Assembly (NCBI RefSeq): GCF_028595285.1
Contig: NZ_JAQQXQ010000009.1
Location: forward strand, 1 to 64,000
DNA from: Erythrobacter fulvus
GTDB taxonomy: Bacteria > Pseudomonadota > Alphaproteobacteria > Sphingomonadales > Sphingomonadaceae
Direction: 5' to 3'
DNA length: 64,000 nt
Shown: positions 1-9,796 of the stretch, piece after piece
Position numbering within the stretch: position 1 is the first letter of the stretch
Layout: each line of letters begins with the position of its first letter
Notes under the pieces: generated by a model
The model's database searches: none
Told to the model about the DNA's origin: nothing
The model's input: only the letters and a program-made list of their open reading frames with translations
Program-made: the position numbers and the translations under genes

Positions 1-57
1 GATCTCCGCTTCACGCAGCTTGCCGATGATCTCTTCCGGCCTGTGCTTCCTTGCCAT
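1..57 (-). CDS. IS3-family transposase OrfA, N-terminal end only
   Basis: The first 19 codons of a minus-strand gene that runs off the left edge. The peptide starts MARKHRPEEIIGKLREAEI, the characteristic N terminus of the small OrfA helix-turn-helix subunit of IS3-family (IS407-like) elements, which binds the insertion-sequence ends. A strong ribosome binding site (AAGGAGG) lies 6 bases upstream of the ATG at 55-57. Only the N terminus is visible, so whether the element is intact cannot be judged. Confidence 0.8.
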   Translation of the reverse strand, partial: MARKHRPEEIIGKLREAEI

Positions 58-120
58 TCCATTCCTCCTTCGTGACCAATTCTAAAATAGAAATTGGGCC
101 ACTCAGAAGGGGGCAGATCA
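1..120 (-). mobile_element. Left end of an IS3-family insertion sequence
   Basis: Upstream of the OrfA start, the minus strand begins at about position 120 with TGATCTGCCCCCTTCTGAGT. A TG-starting terminal repeat about 60 bases ahead of orfA is the normal layout of an IS3-family end. The opposite end and the target duplication are outside the window, so the exact boundary at 120 is an inference. Confidence 0.55.
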
Positions 121-627
121 CCGGAATGTGGTAATTTCGTCGTTGCGTTAGATTAGGTAGAAAGAAGCCTGGCTCCTGGTTTGCTGATTGTGGCCCCACA
201 AATGACTGATCAGAAAACCTGGCGCGATACGCCATGCACCGACGGCACGAATATCCGTCAAGGGGACAGCAACCGAGAATGTGGCGATTTGCCAGCGATT
301 TTGCGTTCAACAGCCTCCCGGGGATGGCCAATAACCTGAGTCGCGGGATATCGAAATGCCAGTTCGGGAGTGCTCGCTGATTGTCCTCCCCCGACTGGAC
401 AGCGGGCTGAAGCAGCACAGGGCCTTTCGTCAACCATCTACCTCAAAACAGGTCGAAAATCGCGATTCCTATTTTTGGCCTGAAACTTCCCCGACCCGCT
501 TACACACCACCACTGCAATCCATTGCAAAAACGTGAAAGGTGGCTATTTTCGCGGAAAAATAAGACTGCGAACCAACATCCCGGCCCCATCCAAGGGATT
601 TGCCTCGCTAAGAATCAGGGGAGACCA
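121..627. other. About 500 bp without a convincing gene
   Basis: Open frames here on both strands have no family resemblance and poor start sites, and the one on the minus strand crosses the insertion-sequence end. The stretch is less GC-rich than the flanking core genes. It probably contains the promoter for the small gene at 628 but no clear -35/-10 pair was picked out. It may be the remnant of DNA disrupted by the insertion sequence. Confidence 0.4.
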
Positions 628-795
628 ATGCCTCATCGAGCTCAAAAACATAAACTCTTGCGGGAGCTCGATGTTTGCCTCCGGCAAGCAGATGATCTGA
701 AAATGCCTTTTGTGGGAATTTATATTTCACACGCGATAGACTTGGTGCGTGCCGATGTCACTTGCGAGAGCGCACCCCAGAACAAAGTGAATTAG
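628..795 (+). CDS. Small conserved-looking protein of unknown function (55 aa)
   Basis: A 55-residue open frame starting at an ATG that is 5 bases after a GGGGAGA ribosome binding site. The protein is basic at the N terminus and then reads like an amphipathic helix followed by a short hydrophobic stretch (LKMPFVGIYISHAIDLV), reminiscent of small helical proteins annotated as hypothetical in sphingomonads. It ends 6 bases before the winged-helix gene at 802, so the two are probably co-transcribed. Longer versions of this frame, starting at 523, have no good start. Function unknown; the coding call rests on the ribosome binding site, the spacing and the amino-acid composition. Confidence 0.5.
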   Translation: MPHRAQKHKLLRELDVCLRQADDLKMPFVGIYISHAIDLVRADVTCESAPQNKVN

Positions 796-801
796 GCGGT
801 C

Positions 802-1215
802 ATGCCGATGTCTTCAAATCTTACGGGTGATGACAAAGTCTACGATTCTTTACTCCATCAAGCAGAGACCATCTTGTTTCAGAGGTTGGCTCGCTACCTT
901 GTCCTTGATAAAGATATCTTTGGAGAGCCAGGCTGGGATATTCTTCTTTGTGCATTCATCGCTCATCGCAAGGGGGTAGCCTGCACTTCAGAGGGTGTGG
1001 CAAGTACCATTGGCTTAGGTCTTGCAACCACGAAAAGATGGATCAACCTTCTCGTTGAAAGGAAGATGCTCACAAGCCAGAATGGCATTTTCACTATTGC
1101 TGACGAAACAGAACAAAAAATTTCAAGAATGTTCCAAGCGCAGATCAATGAAATCCGCAAGTCAGCAAGCATCGAACTGCGAAGGCATATGGAAGCCACG
1201 AGGCGACAATCTTAG
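802..1215 (+). CDS. Winged-helix, MarR-like DNA-binding protein
   Basis: A 137-residue soluble protein. The central part (about residues 45-105) has the helix, turn, helix then wing pattern of a MarR-type domain: FIAHRKGVACTSEGVAS, then a putative recognition helix TTKRWINLLVERKML, then a short beta stretch GIFTIADE. The C terminus is a long charged helix that may dimerise. A second in-frame ATG at 808 is an alternative start. It follows the 55-aa gene by 6 bases. Proteins of this shape are common as uncharacterised regulators in sphingomonads. No ligand or target can be read from the sequence; the region just downstream (cysD) is an obvious but unproven candidate. Confidence 0.7.
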   Translation: MPMSSNLTGDDKVYDSLLHQAETILFQRLARYLVLDKDIFGEPGWDILLCAFIAHRKGVACTSEGVASTIGLGLATTKRWINLLVERKMLTSQNGIFTIADETEQKISRMFQAQINEIRKSASIELRRHMEATRRQS

Positions 1216-1445
1216 ACGATTGCGCGGCTGCTGGATTACTTATCGTAGAGAGAGACGGCTCAGAGCGGTTTTCGGCCGTTCCGACTTGCCGAGGAATTTC
1301 CCTCTGTCACGAATTCGGATTGCGCTGTGCACGCCTTGGGCGAAAGAATCCGTGGCTGATGAAGTAGGCCAGCATGGATGGGTCAGCCTCTCTCGGTCGA
1401 AATAGTCCAAACAGAGCGGCCAATAGCCGGAACACCCGGCATCAA

Positions 1446-1463
1446 CGACATATTTAGTTGTCG
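1446..1463. promoter_or_regulatory. Possible operator or promoter dyad upstream of cysD
   Basis: CGACA and TGTCG form a short dyad around an AT-rich spacer (TATTTAGT) about 30 bases before the cysD start. The 278-bp gap from 1216 to 1493 otherwise shows nothing recognisable. The dyad is short enough to occur by chance. Confidence 0.2.
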
Positions 1464-1493
1464 CTAGGACCCGAACGTGTAGCAGCCGGTTTC

Positions 1494-2396
1494 ATGCGTT
1501 CTCTCACCCATCTCGAACGGCTCGAAGCCGAAAGCATCCATATCTTCCGCGAGGTCGTGGCCGAGGCGGAAAACCCCGTCATGCTCTATTCCGTGGGCAA
1601 GGACAGCTCGGTCATGCTGCATCTGGCGCGCAAGGCCTTTTACCCCTCGCCGCCGCCTTTCCCGATGCTGCACGTGGCAAGCGGGTGGGACTTTCAGGAC
1701 CTTATCGCCCACCGCGACCGCACGGTGCGCGAATACGGCCTGCGCCTGATCATTGCCGAAAACGAAGACGCCGAGGAACAGGGCATCAATCCCTTCGACA
1801 CCGGCAGCGCGCTCTATTCGCAGGCGCAGTTGACCGATCCCCTGAAACGCGCGCTGACCGCGCATGGTTTCGACGCGGCCTTTGGTGGCGGGCGACGCGA
1901 CGAGGAAAAGGCGCGCGCCAAGGAGCGCATCTTTTCCTTCCGCACGGCCGCGCACCGCTGGGACCCCAAGAACCAGCGGCCCGAGCTGTGGAACCTCTAC
2001 AACGCCAAGAAGAACAAGGGCGAAAGCATCCGCGTCTTCCCCCTGTCGAACTGGACCGAGCTCGACATCTGGCAATATATCGCGCTGGAAAACATCGACA
2101 TCGTGCCGCTCTACTTCTCCCAGCCGCGCCCGACGGTGGAGCGCGACGGCATGATCCTTGTCGTCGATGACGAGCGCTTCCGGCTCGAGCAGGGCGAGCA
2201 GCCGGTGATGCGCTCTGTCCGCTTCCGCACACTGGGTTGCTACCCGCTAACCGGCGCGACGGTGAGCGAGGCCACCGAAATGAGCCACATCATCCAGGAA
2301 ATGCTGCTCGCCACCAGCTCCGAACGCCAGGGCCGCGCGATCGACAAGGGCCAATCGGCCAGCATGGAAGACAAGAAGCAGGAGGGGTATTTCTGA
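1494..2396 (+). CDS. cysD: Sulfate adenylyltransferase subunit 2
   Basis: Catalytic subunit of ATP sulfurylase, making adenosine 5'-phosphosulfate (APS) from sulfate and ATP, driven by GTP hydrolysis in CysN. 300 aa, the usual CysD length. The pyrophosphatase-type P-loop SVGKDSS is at residues 33-39, and the family blocks [31 protein letters not shown] and [12 protein letters not shown] are intact, as is the conserved tail KKQEGYF. The ATG at 1494 is chosen because homologues begin with this [13 protein letters not shown] block; a TTG at 1458 would only add 12 unconserved residues. The stop overlaps the start of cysNC (TGATG), so the two are translationally coupled. Confidence 0.95.
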   Translation: MRSLTHLERLEAESIHIFREVVAEAENPVMLYSVGKDSSVMLHLARKAFYPSPPPFPMLHVASGWDFQDLIAHRDRTVREYGLRLIIAENEDAEEQGINPFDTGSALYSQAQLTDPLKRALTAHGFDAAFGGGRRDEEKARAKERIFSFRTAAHRWDPKNQRPELWNLYNAKKNKGESIRVFPLSNWTELDIWQYIALENIDIVPLYFSQPRPTVERDGMILVVDDERFRLEQGEQPVMRSVRFRTLGCYPLTGATVSEATEMSHIIQEMLLATSSERQGRAIDKGQSASMEDKKQEGYF

Positions 2397-4309
2397 TGAA
2401 CACGCCCCCCTCCTTCACAACCGATGCGCTGATCGCCGAGGACATCGACGCCTATCTCCACCGGCACCAGCACAAGAGCCTGCTGCGTTTCATCACCTGC
2501 GGCAGCGTGGACGACGGCAAATCGACGCTGATCGGGCGGCTGCTCTACGATTCGAAGATGATCTTCGAGGATCAGCTCGCCGCGCTCGAAAACGACAGCA
2601 AGCGCCACGGCACGCAGGGCGAGGAGATCGACTTTGCGCTGCTGGTCGATGGCCTCGCCGCCGAGCGTGAACAGGGCATCACCATCGACGTCGCGTATCG
2701 CTTCTTCACCACGGAGAAGCGCAAGTTCATCGTCGCCGACACGCCAGGGCACGAACAATATACCCGCAACATGGTCACCGGTGCGTCGACCGCAGACCTC
2801 GCGGTGATCCTCGTCGATGCGCGAAAGGGCGTGCTGCAACAGACGCGGCGGCATTCGTGGCTCGTCCACCTGCTCGGCATCCGTCACGTGGTGCTGGCGG
2901 TGAACAAGATGGATCTGGTCGGCTATGACCGTGCGACCTTCGATGCGATCGTTGCAGATTACCGCGCCTTTGCCGAAGCTATCGGGATTGCCGACTTCAC
3001 CGCCATCCCGATCTCGGGCTTCAAGGGCGACAACATCACCGCTGCCCCTTCAGCGAGCACGCCATGGTACGACGGGCCGGCGTTGATCGCGCATCTCGAG
3101 GGTGTCGAGGTCGATAATGCCGCAGCACAGACCCAATCGTTCCGCATGCCGGTGCAGTGGGTCAACCGCCCCAATCTCGACTTCCGCGGCTTTGCGGGCC
3201 TGATCGCCAGCGGCACCGTGCGGGTCGGCGATCCGGTGCGGATCGTGCCCTCGGGCAAGACCAGCACGGTCAGCCGCATCGTCACCTTTGACGGCGACAT
3301 TGAAGAAGCTGTCGCCGGCCAGTCCGTCACCCTTGCACTCGCCGACGAAGTCGATTGCAGCCGCGGGGACGTGATCGCCGCCGCAGGCGATCCGCCGCAG
3401 GCATCCGACCAGTTCCGCGCCACCTTCGTATGGATGGACGAGGAAGCGCTGAAGCCCGGGCGCGGCTACTGGCTCAAACTTGGCACGCAGACCGTCACCG
3501 CGACGATCCAAGCCCCCGAATACGAAATCGACGTCAACAGCCGCGAGCATCTGGCAGCCAAGACATTGGGGCTGAACAGCATCGGCGTGGCCGAATTCGC
3601 TACCGATCGCCCGATCACTTTCGAACCCTATGACACCAACCGCCAGCTTGGTGGGTTCATCCTGATCGACAAGTTCACCAATGCCACCGTCGCGGCGGGC
3701 ATGATCGCCTTCAGCCTGCGCCGGGCCGACAACATCCATTGGCAGCCGACTGCGATCACCCGCGCGGATCATGCAGGCATGAAGAACCAGACGCCGCGGG
3801 TGCTGTGGTTCACCGGGCTTTCGGGCAGCGGCAAGTCGACCATTGCCAACGCGGTGGAGCAGCAGCTTCACCTGATGAACCGCCACACCTTCCTGCTCGA
3901 CGGGGACAATGTGCGCCACGGCCTCAACCGCGATCTCGGCTTTACCGAGGCCGACCGGATCGAGAATATCCGCCGTGTGGGCGAGGTGGCAAAGCTAATG
4001 GCGGATGCGGGCCTGATCGTGCTCACCGCATTCATCAGCCCGTTCCGCGCCGAGCGGCAGATGGTGCGCGAGATGCTGCCCGAAGGCGAATTCATCGAAA
4101 TCTTCGTCGATACGCCGCTAAGCGTAGCCGAGGCGCGCGACGTGAAGGGGCTCTACAAGAAGGCGCGTTCGGGCCAGCTCAAGAACTTCACGGGGATCGA
4201 CAGCCCCTATGAACCGCCGGAACATCCGGAAATCCGCGTCAACACGGTGGACATGACCCCCGAACAGGCGGCACGCTACATCATCGAACAGATCATGCCG
4301 CTCAAATGA
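2396..4309 (+). CDS. cysNC: Bifunctional sulfate adenylyltransferase subunit 1 / APS kinase
   Basis: 637-aa fusion. Residues 1 to about 450 are CysN, the translation-GTPase subunit of ATP sulfurylase: P-loop GSVDDGKS at 36-43, switch motif [12 protein letters not shown] guanine-specificity motif, then two beta-barrel domains. Residues about 462-637 are CysC, APS kinase, with its own P-loop GLSGSGKST near 474-482 and the FISPFR and DVKGLYKKA blocks; it converts APS to PAPS. An internal ATG at 3779 marks the fusion point. The frame could extend upstream to 2237, but that part overlaps cysD and is a shadow. Start and stop overlap cysD and cysQ (TGATG, ATGA), giving one operon. Confidence 0.95.
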   Translation: MNTPPSFTTDALIAEDIDAYLHRHQHKSLLRFITCGSVDDGKSTLIGRLLYDSKMIFEDQLAALENDSKRHGTQGEEIDFALLVDGLAAEREQGITIDVAYRFFTTEKRKFIVADTPGHEQYTRNMVTGASTADLAVILVDARKGVLQQTRRHSWLVHLLGIRHVVLAVNKMDLVGYDRATFDAIVADYRAFAEAIGIADFTAIPISGFKGDNITAAPSASTPWYDGPALIAHLEGVEVDNAAAQTQSFRMPVQWVNRPNLDFRGFAGLIASGTVRVGDPVRIVPSGKTSTVSRIVTFDGDIEEAVAGQSVTLALADEVDCSRGDVIAAAGDPPQASDQFRATFVWMDEEALKPGRGYWLKLGTQTVTATIQAPEYEIDVNSREHLAAKTLGLNSIGVAEFATDRPITFEPYDTNRQLGGFILIDKFTNATVAAGMIAFSLRRADNIHWQPTAITRADHAGMKNQTPRVLWFTGLSGSGKSTIANAVEQQLHLMNRHTFLLDGDNVRHGLNRDLGFTEADRIENIRRVGEVAKLMADAGLIVLTAFISPFRAERQMVREMLPEGEFIEIFVDTPLSVAEARDVKGLYKKARSGQLKNFTGIDSPYEPPEHPEIRVNTVDMTPEQAARYIIEQIMPLK

Positions 4310-5058
4310 CCCTTGCCGAACTCGACGATGCCGCACTGGCGGCGGCGCTGGCTGCCGAAGCAGGGCAGCTGTTGATCGACGTTCGCGAGCGGAGCGGGCT
4401 GACGGGCAAGGCGTTGGGCCAGGCCGGCGATGAAGCCGCGAACCGCCTGCTGTGCGAAGCGATCCGCGCGGCGCGACCCGATGACGGGCTGCTTTCCGAA
4501 GAGGAAAAGGACAACGCCAAACGGCTGGGCAAGCGCCGGGTGTGGATTATCGATCCGGTCGACGGCACCCGCGAATATGGCGAGGCACGGGCCGACTGGG
4601 CGGTGCATGTCGGGCTGGCTTTGGACGGCGTGGCGAGCATCGGCGCGGTGGCGCTGCCGGGGCTGGATGGCGGCGTCGTGCTGCGATCGGACCGGCCCTT
4701 GGCGCTGAAGGCAGCCGAAGAACATCCGCGCTTCGTGGTCAGCCGCACCCGGCCCGCCAAAGAGGCCGAAGCGGTCGCCGCCGCGCTCGGCGGGACGCTG
4801 GTGCCGATGGGCAGTGCCGGAGCCAAGGCGATGGCGGTGGTGACGGGGGAGGCAGAGGTCTATCTCCACTCCGGCGGACAGCACGAATGGGACAGCTGCG
4901 CACCGGTAGCGGTGGCGCGGGCGCACGGGCTGCATTGTTCGCGCATCGACGGGTCGCCGCTGGTCTATAACCGCGCGGACACCTTCATGCCCGATCTGCT
5001 GATCTGCCGGCCGGAATGGGCAGACAGGGTGCTGGGCGCGGTGGCGCGCCTCGCCTGA
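4306..5058 (+). CDS. cysQ: 3'(2'),5'-bisphosphate nucleotidase, CysQ-like
   Basis: 250-aa inositol-monophosphatase-fold enzyme. It removes the 3' phosphate from PAP, the by-product of PAPS use, and so protects the sulfate pathway from product inhibition. Metal-binding motifs are visible: EE at 65-66, DPVDGT at 83-88 and the [12 protein letters not shown] block near the C terminus. Its ATG overlaps the cysNC stop, and the position after cysDNC fits CysQ rather than inositol monophosphatase. No reductase genes (cysH, cysIJ) are in the window, so the rest of the pathway is elsewhere. Confidence 0.88.
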   Translation: MTLAELDDAALAAALAAEAGQLLIDVRERSGLTGKALGQAGDEAANRLLCEAIRAARPDDGLLSEEEKDNAKRLGKRRVWIIDPVDGTREYGEARADWAVHVGLALDGVASIGAVALPGLDGGVVLRSDRPLALKAAEEHPRFVVSRTRPAKEAEAVAAALGGTLVPMGSAGAKAMAVVTGEAEVYLHSGGQHEWDSCAPVAVARAHGLHCSRIDGSPLVYNRADTFMPDLLICRPEWADRVLGAVARLA

Positions 5059-5179
5059 TCAGTCGCCTTCGAAGTCCATCAGCCCGCGCACATCGATCCC
5101 CGCTGCACGCAGGCGCTGGGCGCCAACCGACGCGTACACCGGCCTTAGTACCCGACCGCGACGGTCTACTCTCCGTCGC

Positions 5180-6046
5180 CTAAAGACTGCGAATGATGCC
5201 CGAAAAATCGGTGCCCGCGTTGTCCTTGGCAAAGGCCTCGTAAATCGCCTTGGCGTGTTCGCCCAGGGCGACGGTAGCGCCCGCATTCTGCGCGGCCTCC
5301 ATCGCCAACCGAAGGTCTTTCAGCATCAGCCCGGCAGCGAAACCGCCCTGATAATCATTGTCTGCCGGCGTTACCGGGCCGACGCCGGGGACGGGGCAAT
5401 AGGACGTCATCGACCAGCACTGGCCGGACGACACGCTGGAAATATCGTAGAAGGTCTGCGGATCAAGGCCGAGCTTCTCGGCCATTGCAAAAGCCTCGCA
5501 GGTGCCGATCATGTGGATGGCCAGCAGCATGTTGTTGCAGATCTTGGCCGCTTGTCCGTTGCCCGGACCGCCCGCATGGATCACCGCCTTGCCCATCGCA
5601 TCAAGTATCGGCTTGGCGCGGGCAAAAGCCTCGTCCGAACCGCCGACCATGAAGGTGAGCGTCCCGCCAGCTGCGGCTGCGATCCCGCCCGACACAGGCG
5701 CATCGACCATCTCGTAGCCATGCTGTTCGGTCACAGAGATCACCTCACGCGCGGTAGCGACATCGATGGTGGAGCAGTCGAGCAGGATCGCACCTTCAGG
5801 GGCGTGGCCGATCACCTCGTCCCAATAAACCTTCTTCACGATCTGGCCGTTGGGCAGCATCGAGACGACCGCTTCGGCGGTGGCGCAAGCTTCTCTAGCC
5901 GTGCCGAAGGTCTGGCAACCCGCTTCACGTGCGGCTGCAAGCGCAGGTTCGGAGAGGTCGAAGGCGCGGACTTCGTGGCCGGCCTTGACCAGGTTGGCGG
6001 CCATCCCGCCACCCATGTTGCCGAGGCCAATAAAGGCGATTTTCAT
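5180..6046 (-). CDS. mmsB: 3-hydroxyisobutyrate dehydrogenase
   Basis: 288-aa beta-hydroxyacid dehydrogenase that oxidises 3-hydroxyisobutyrate to methylmalonate semialdehyde with NAD, near the end of valine catabolism. The N-terminal Rossmann motif GLGNMGGGMAANL, the substrate-binding DAPVSGG block and the catalytic-lysine segment GNGQAAKICNNM are all present, and the length is typical. It is the last gene of a tightly packed minus-strand operon running from 9670 to 5180, whose other members supply its substrate. The following methylmalonate-semialdehyde dehydrogenase (mmsA) is not in the window. Confidence 0.93.
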   Translation of the reverse strand: MKIAFIGLGNMGGGMAANLVKAGHEVRAFDLSEPALAAAREAGCQTFGTAREACATAEAVVSMLPNGQIVKKVYWDEVIGHAPEGAILLDCSTIDVATAREVISVTEQHGYEMVDAPVSGGIAAAAGGTLTFMVGGSDEAFARAKPILDAMGKAVIHAGGPGNGQAAKICNNMLLAIHMIGTCEAFAMAEKLGLDPQTFYDISSVSSGQCWSMTSYCPVPGVGPVTPADNDYQGGFAAGLMLKDLRLAMEAAQNAGATVALGEHAKAIYEAFAKDNAGTDFSGIIRSL

Positions 6047-6059
6047 GTCACTCTCCGTA

Positions 6060-6275
6060 TCAGCTCATTGCACCCACGAGCCCGAACATCAGGAGCCCCA
6101 GTGCACCAACCGAACACATCCCGAAGCTGCCATGGATGGCCATGCGGTGCCTATGCTCTAACCGCTGCGGCATGGCCCTCCCCCGCTTGGCCCACTGGCG
6201 CCAAGACCTAAGCACGTAGATCAAAGAAGCCAGCCAGATCACTGCCCAAATTGCGGAGATTACCGCCCCTTCCAC
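6060..6275 (-). CDS. Small two-helix membrane protein inside the valine operon
   Basis: 71 aa with two predicted membrane segments, residues about 4-22 ([17 protein letters not shown]) and about 49-69 ([21 protein letters not shown]), separated by a basic loop rich in Arg and His. The start overlaps the end of the enoyl-CoA hydratase gene by 16 bases and the stop is 13 bases before mmsB, so it is part of the operon. The family was not recognised. It is small enough to be spurious, but the composition is strongly that of a membrane protein and the overlap pattern matches its neighbours. Confidence 0.6.
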   Translation of the reverse strand: MEGAVISAIWAVIWLASLIYVLRSWRQWAKRGRAMPQRLEHRHRMAIHGSFGMCSVGALGLLMFGLVGAMS

Positions 6276-7054
6276 TGTCCTTCGCGCTTTTCGATAAACG
6301 CCGCCATGCCTTCCGACCTGTCTTCGCTCGCGGTGAGGATCTGGAAGATCCGGCGCTCGACGATCAGGCCCTGATCGAGCGTCATTTCGAAGGCCGAGTT
6401 CACCATCTCCTTGTTGGCGATGGTCGCCATCGGCGGCATCGCGGCGATGGTTGCTGCGGTCTTGAGCGTCTCGGCGATGAGTTCCTCATGTGGCACCACG
6501 CGCGCGACCAGATTGCTGCGCTCGGCCTCTACCGCATCCATCATCCGCCCCGTGAGGCACATTTCCATCGACTTCGACTTGCCGATCGCGCGGGTCAGCC
6601 GCTGCGAGCCCCCCATGCCGGGCGCGACGCCGAGTTTGATCTCGGGCTGGCCGAACTTCGCCTTGTCGGACGCGATAATGAAGTCCGCCATCATCGCCAG
6701 CTCGCACCCGCCGCCGAGCGCAAAGCCGTTCACCGCGGCAATCCAGGGCTTGCGGGTCTTCTTGACGATCTCCGACGTCCAGGGGCCGAAAAAATCGTCG
6801 AGATAGAAATCCGCCGCCGGCTTCTCGCTCATTTCCTTGATGTCCGCGCCCGCCGCGAACGCCTTGTCGCCGCTGCCGGTCAGGATCGCGCAAAGCTGCG
6901 TGCTATCGGCCTGGTAGGCGGCGAAGGCGTCGATCAGTTCTTCCAGAACCTTGGAATTGAGCGCGTTCAGCGCCTGCGGGCGGTTGATCGTGAGCAGCGT
7001 GACGCCTTTCGTACCGCGGGCATCGGTTTCGGCGGTGATCGTTTCATAGGTCAT
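6260..7054 (-). CDS. Enoyl-CoA hydratase
   Basis: 264-aa crotonase-fold enzyme. In this operon it most likely hydrates methacrylyl-CoA to 3-hydroxyisobutyryl-CoA. Visible features: [10 protein letters not shown] near the N terminus, oxyanion-hole segments [11 protein letters not shown] and [11 protein letters not shown], and both catalytic glutamates (in GGGCELAM and FGQPEIKLG). The ATG at 7054 overlaps the upstream stop as ATGA, which decides this start over the in-frame ATG at 7066. Close paralogues act on crotonyl-CoA, so specificity is inferred from the neighbours. Confidence 0.9.
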   Translation of the reverse strand: MTYETITAETDARGTKGVTLLTINRPQALNALNSKVLEELIDAFAAYQADSTQLCAILTGSGDKAFAAGADIKEMSEKPAADFYLDDFFGPWTSEIVKKTRKPWIAAVNGFALGGGCELAMMADFIIASDKAKFGQPEIKLGVAPGMGGSQRLTRAIGKSKSMEMCLTGRMMDAVEAERSNLVARVVPHEELIAETLKTAATIAAMPPMATIANKEMVNSAFEMTLDQGLIVERRIFQILTASEDRSEGMAAFIEKREGQWKGR

Positions 7055-8106
7055 AGGGGCTTCCATTCCTCATCGGCGGGCAGGGGTGCGAAGATGCTGT
7101 CGAGCAGATCTTCAGTTACCTCTTCCGGGGTGGCCGGGTCCCACTTGGGATCATTGGTTTTATCGACGATCACGGCACGCACACCTTCCGCAAAGTCGGG
7201 ACGGGTCAGCACCCGGCTGGCGATGCGATATTCCATCCGCATATTGTCGGCGAAATCGGTAAGCTGTGCGCTCTCTGCGAGCTGGCGCAGCGCGACCTTG
7301 CAGGTCTGCGGGCTCTTGGTGCCGAGCGTGTCGCGCTCCTTCATCGCCCAGTCGTCGCCGGCCTCGGCAGCGGCTTCAAGGCTGGCGAGGATATCTTCAT
7401 AGGCATCGGAGGCGAAATGCTTGGCGATCTTGTCCGCATTGGCCTCGATCCGCGCCTTGGGCGGGGTGCCGACCGGTTCGGACAGGATGCCCGCGATCCG
7501 GTCAGGATGATCGTAGATGCGCGCCTTGATATCCTCGAGCATTTCGTGCGGCACGTAATGCGTCGCCAGCCCCGTCCATAGACACTCCGAGCCGTCGAGC
7601 CGCGCGCCGGTAAGCGCGAGGAACTGCCCGAGCCGCCGTCCGAGGCGCGAAAGATGCCAGCCGCCGCCCACGTCGGGAAACAGGCCAATGCCGGTTTCCG
7701 GCATCGCAAAGCGGGTGTTCTCGGTCGCTACGCGGAACTTCGCGGGCTGCGAGATGCCCACGCCGCCACCCATCGTGATGCCGTCCATGAAAGCCACGAT
7801 CGGCTTTTCGTAGGTGAACATCTGGTGGTTGAGCTGGTATTCGTCGTGAAAGAACTTGCGCCCCGATACCCCGTCGTCGTTCAGGGCGGAGTTGCGCAGG
7901 AAGGCGATGTCGCCCCCGGCGCAGAAACCGCGCCCTTCGGCATGATCGAGGATCACCGCCTTGATGTTGTCATCGTTTGCCCATTCAGTCAGGGCCGCAC
8001 TCATCGCGTGGCACATCTCCAGCGTCAGCGCGTGCAGCGCCTTGGGCCGGTTGAGGCTGATGTGGCCGATCGGGCCGTTGGTGGAAATGAGGACGTCGTC
8101 GGTCAT
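7051..8106 (-). CDS. 3-hydroxyisobutyryl-CoA hydrolase
   Basis: 351-aa crotonase-superfamily thioesterase, longer than a hydratase at its C terminus as is usual for HIBCH. It releases free 3-hydroxyisobutyrate for the dehydrogenase at the end of the operon. Blocks seen: [46 protein letters not shown]. The start at 8106 overlaps the upstream gene's stop (ATGA). Extending to 8235 would run back over the membrane-protein gene and adds no family sequence. Annotation pipelines often label this family enoyl-CoA hydratase/isomerase. Confidence 0.9.
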   Translation of the reverse strand: MTDDVLISTNGPIGHISLNRPKALHALTLEMCHAMSAALTEWANDDNIKAVILDHAEGRGFCAGGDIAFLRNSALNDDGVSGRKFFHDEYQLNHQMFTYEKPIVAFMDGITMGGGVGISQPAKFRVATENTRFAMPETGIGLFPDVGGGWHLSRLGRRLGQFLALTGARLDGSECLWTGLATHYVPHEMLEDIKARIYDHPDRIAGILSEPVGTPPKARIEANADKIAKHFASDAYEDILASLEAAAEAGDDWAMKERDTLGTKSPQTCKVALRQLAESAQLTDFADNMRMEYRIASRVLTRPDFAEGVRAVIVDKTNDPKWDPATPEEVTEDLLDSIFAPLPADEEWKPL

Positions 8107-8528
8107 TGGGTCATCTCGAATTGCAATTGGGTCACCGCCTTTGGAGGAAGCCATTTCCATGCCACGGCCCAGTAGGTCATGACGCAGGCAAACACGATCG
8201 GGACAAAAAAGATGGAGTAGCCGAGGTTCTGCCAACTAAAGGGAAGCTCGGTGAAAAGCGCGGCCATGACGACGCCAAGCCCCAGACCAGCAAGCGCGAA
8301 AACCTTCCATTCGCCGCGCTTGCGAAACTCCGTAAAGCCAATGATCGGCAATGCGACGGGCAAAGCGTAGACTGCCGACACAGATGCGAACAGGCTAGTA
8401 AACAAGAATGTTTCGTTTGCAGTGACAGCCGATGAAAAGCCCTCGATTGCTGCACCATAAGCGAACATGAGCAATGGCGCGACCAGAGCCGCGCAGGCAT
8501 AGGCAAACAGGATCGTTAGCACCCTCAC
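8103..8528 (-). CDS. Four-helix membrane protein of unknown function
   Basis: 141 aa, GTG start at 8528 overlapping the acyl-CoA dehydrogenase stop (GTGA). About four hydrophobic segments fill the protein (residues roughly 3-26, 42-63, 76-93, 106-128), separated by short charged loops, so it is integral to the inner membrane. It sits between the acyl-CoA dehydrogenase and hydrolase genes with overlaps on both sides, so it is translated with them. No family was recognised and no transporter signature is visible; a role linked to branched-chain acid metabolism is only a guess from position. Confidence 0.75.
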   Translation of the reverse strand: MRVLTILFAYACAALVAPLLMFAYGAAIEGFSSAVTANETFLFTSLFASVSAVYALPVALPIIGFTEFRKRGEWKVFALAGLGLGVVMAALFTELPFSWQNLGYSIFFVPIVFACVMTYWAVAWKWLPPKAVTQLQFEMTQ

Positions 8529-9670
8529 TGGCGCAGCAGGTCCCGGCCTACGACCATGCGCATGATCTGGTTGGTGCCTTCGAGGATCGAGTGCACCCGG
8601 AGGTCGCGCCAGAAGCGTTCGATCGGGTAATCCTGTAGGTAGCCATAGCCGCCGAACAGCTGGAGCGCGCGGTCGACCACGGCGCTGCCATTGTCGGTCG
8701 CCAGCCGCTTTGCCATGGCTGAAAAGCGCGTCTTGTCGGGCGCATTGTCGGTCACCTTCGCCGCCGCGAGATAGAGCAGCGCGCGCGCGGCCTCCAGATC
8801 GGTCGCCATGTCGGCGAGCATGAACTGGGTGTTCTGGAACTCGGCGACCGCCTGGCCGAACTGCTTGCGGTCTTTGGTGTACTGGATCGCTTCGTCCAAG
8901 CACCTTTGCGCCCCGCCCAGCGAACAGGCGCCGATATTGAGCCGCCCGCCGTCCAGCCCCATCATCGCGATGCGGAAGCCCTCGCCCTCTGCGCCGACGA
9001 GGTTCTCCGCCGGCACGCGCACGTCCTCGAGGATCAGCTGTGCGGTCGGCTGCGAATGCCAGCCGAGCTTCTTCTCCTGTGCACCGAAGCTGACGCCGGG
9101 CATGTCCTTTTCGATTACAATGCAGGAAATGCCCTTCGGCCCGTCCTCACCGGTACGCACCATCGCGACATAGATCTCGTTAGCGCCCGCGCCCGAGATG
9201 AACTGCTTGGTGCCGTTGAGCACGTAGTCATCCCCGTCGCGTCGCGCGGTGGTTTTTAGCGCTGCCGCGTCCGAACCCGAGCCGGGTTCCGTCAGGCAGT
9301 AGCTCGCGATCTTGTCCATGGTGACGAGGCTGGGCAGATACCTGGCCTTCACCGCCTCGCCGCCAAAACGGTCGATCATCCACGCGGCCATGTTGTGGAT
9401 CGAAATGAAGGCACTGGTCGAAGGGCAGCCATAGGCCATCGCTTCCATGATCAGCGCCGCCTCGAGCCGGCCAAGCCCGATCCCGCCCGATTCCTCGGAC
9501 ACGTAGATCGCGCCAAAACCGAGTTCGGCGCTGCGCTGGATCACCTCGCGCGGGAAAATATGCTTCTCATCCCACTCGGCGGCGTTGGGAGTGATGTTGT
9601 CGGCGGTAAACCGCTGGGCGACCTCGCGGATCGCGAGCTGATCGTCGGTGAGTTGGAATTGTCCGTGCAT
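8525..9670 (-). CDS. Acyl-CoA dehydrogenase, probably isobutyryl-CoA dehydrogenase
   Basis: 381-aa flavoprotein that starts the operon and would convert isobutyryl-CoA to methacrylyl-CoA. The FAD-contact motif TEPGSGSDAA, the LFGGYGYLQDYPIERFWRD block and the C-terminal catalytic glutamate in ILEGTNQIMRM are present, matching the short/branched-chain subfamily. The ATG at 9670 has an AGAGG site 8 bases upstream; a TTG two codons earlier is less likely. Membership of an operon with HIBCH and HIBADH is the main reason to choose isobutyryl-CoA as substrate. Confidence 0.88.
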   Translation of the reverse strand: MHGQFQLTDDQLAIREVAQRFTADNITPNAAEWDEKHIFPREVIQRSAELGFGAIYVSEESGGIGLGRLEAALIMEAMAYGCPSTSAFISIHNMAAWMIDRFGGEAVKARYLPSLVTMDKIASYCLTEPGSGSDAAALKTTARRDGDDYVLNGTKQFISGAGANEIYVAMVRTGEDGPKGISCIVIEKDMPGVSFGAQEKKLGWHSQPTAQLILEDVRVPAENLVGAEGEGFRIAMMGLDGGRLNIGACSLGGAQRCLDEAIQYTKDRKQFGQAVAEFQNTQFMLADMATDLEAARALLYLAAAKVTDNAPDKTRFSAMAKRLATDNGSAVVDRALQLFGGYGYLQDYPIERFWRDLRVHSILEGTNQIMRMVVGRDLLRQ

Positions 9671-9796
9671 GGCCAAGGCCTCTAACGGGCTTTGCTGGGT
9701 TGGAAAAGGCTGGCGCTGCCATGCGGTGTGAGGATTTTTGCTAGGCGGCGTGCGATTTTCGTAACCCCGGACCTTGCCACTTGCGTATCTGGGTAC

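Noticed and set aside
11..433. 140-codon minus-strand frame
   Set aside because: Crosses the insertion-sequence end and lies in a different frame from OrfA; no family resemblance.
5059..5286. 75-codon minus-strand frame ending GIDVRGLMDFEGD
   Set aside because: The last codons look protein-like and may be a remnant of a lost gene, but most of the frame overlaps mmsB and no family could be named.
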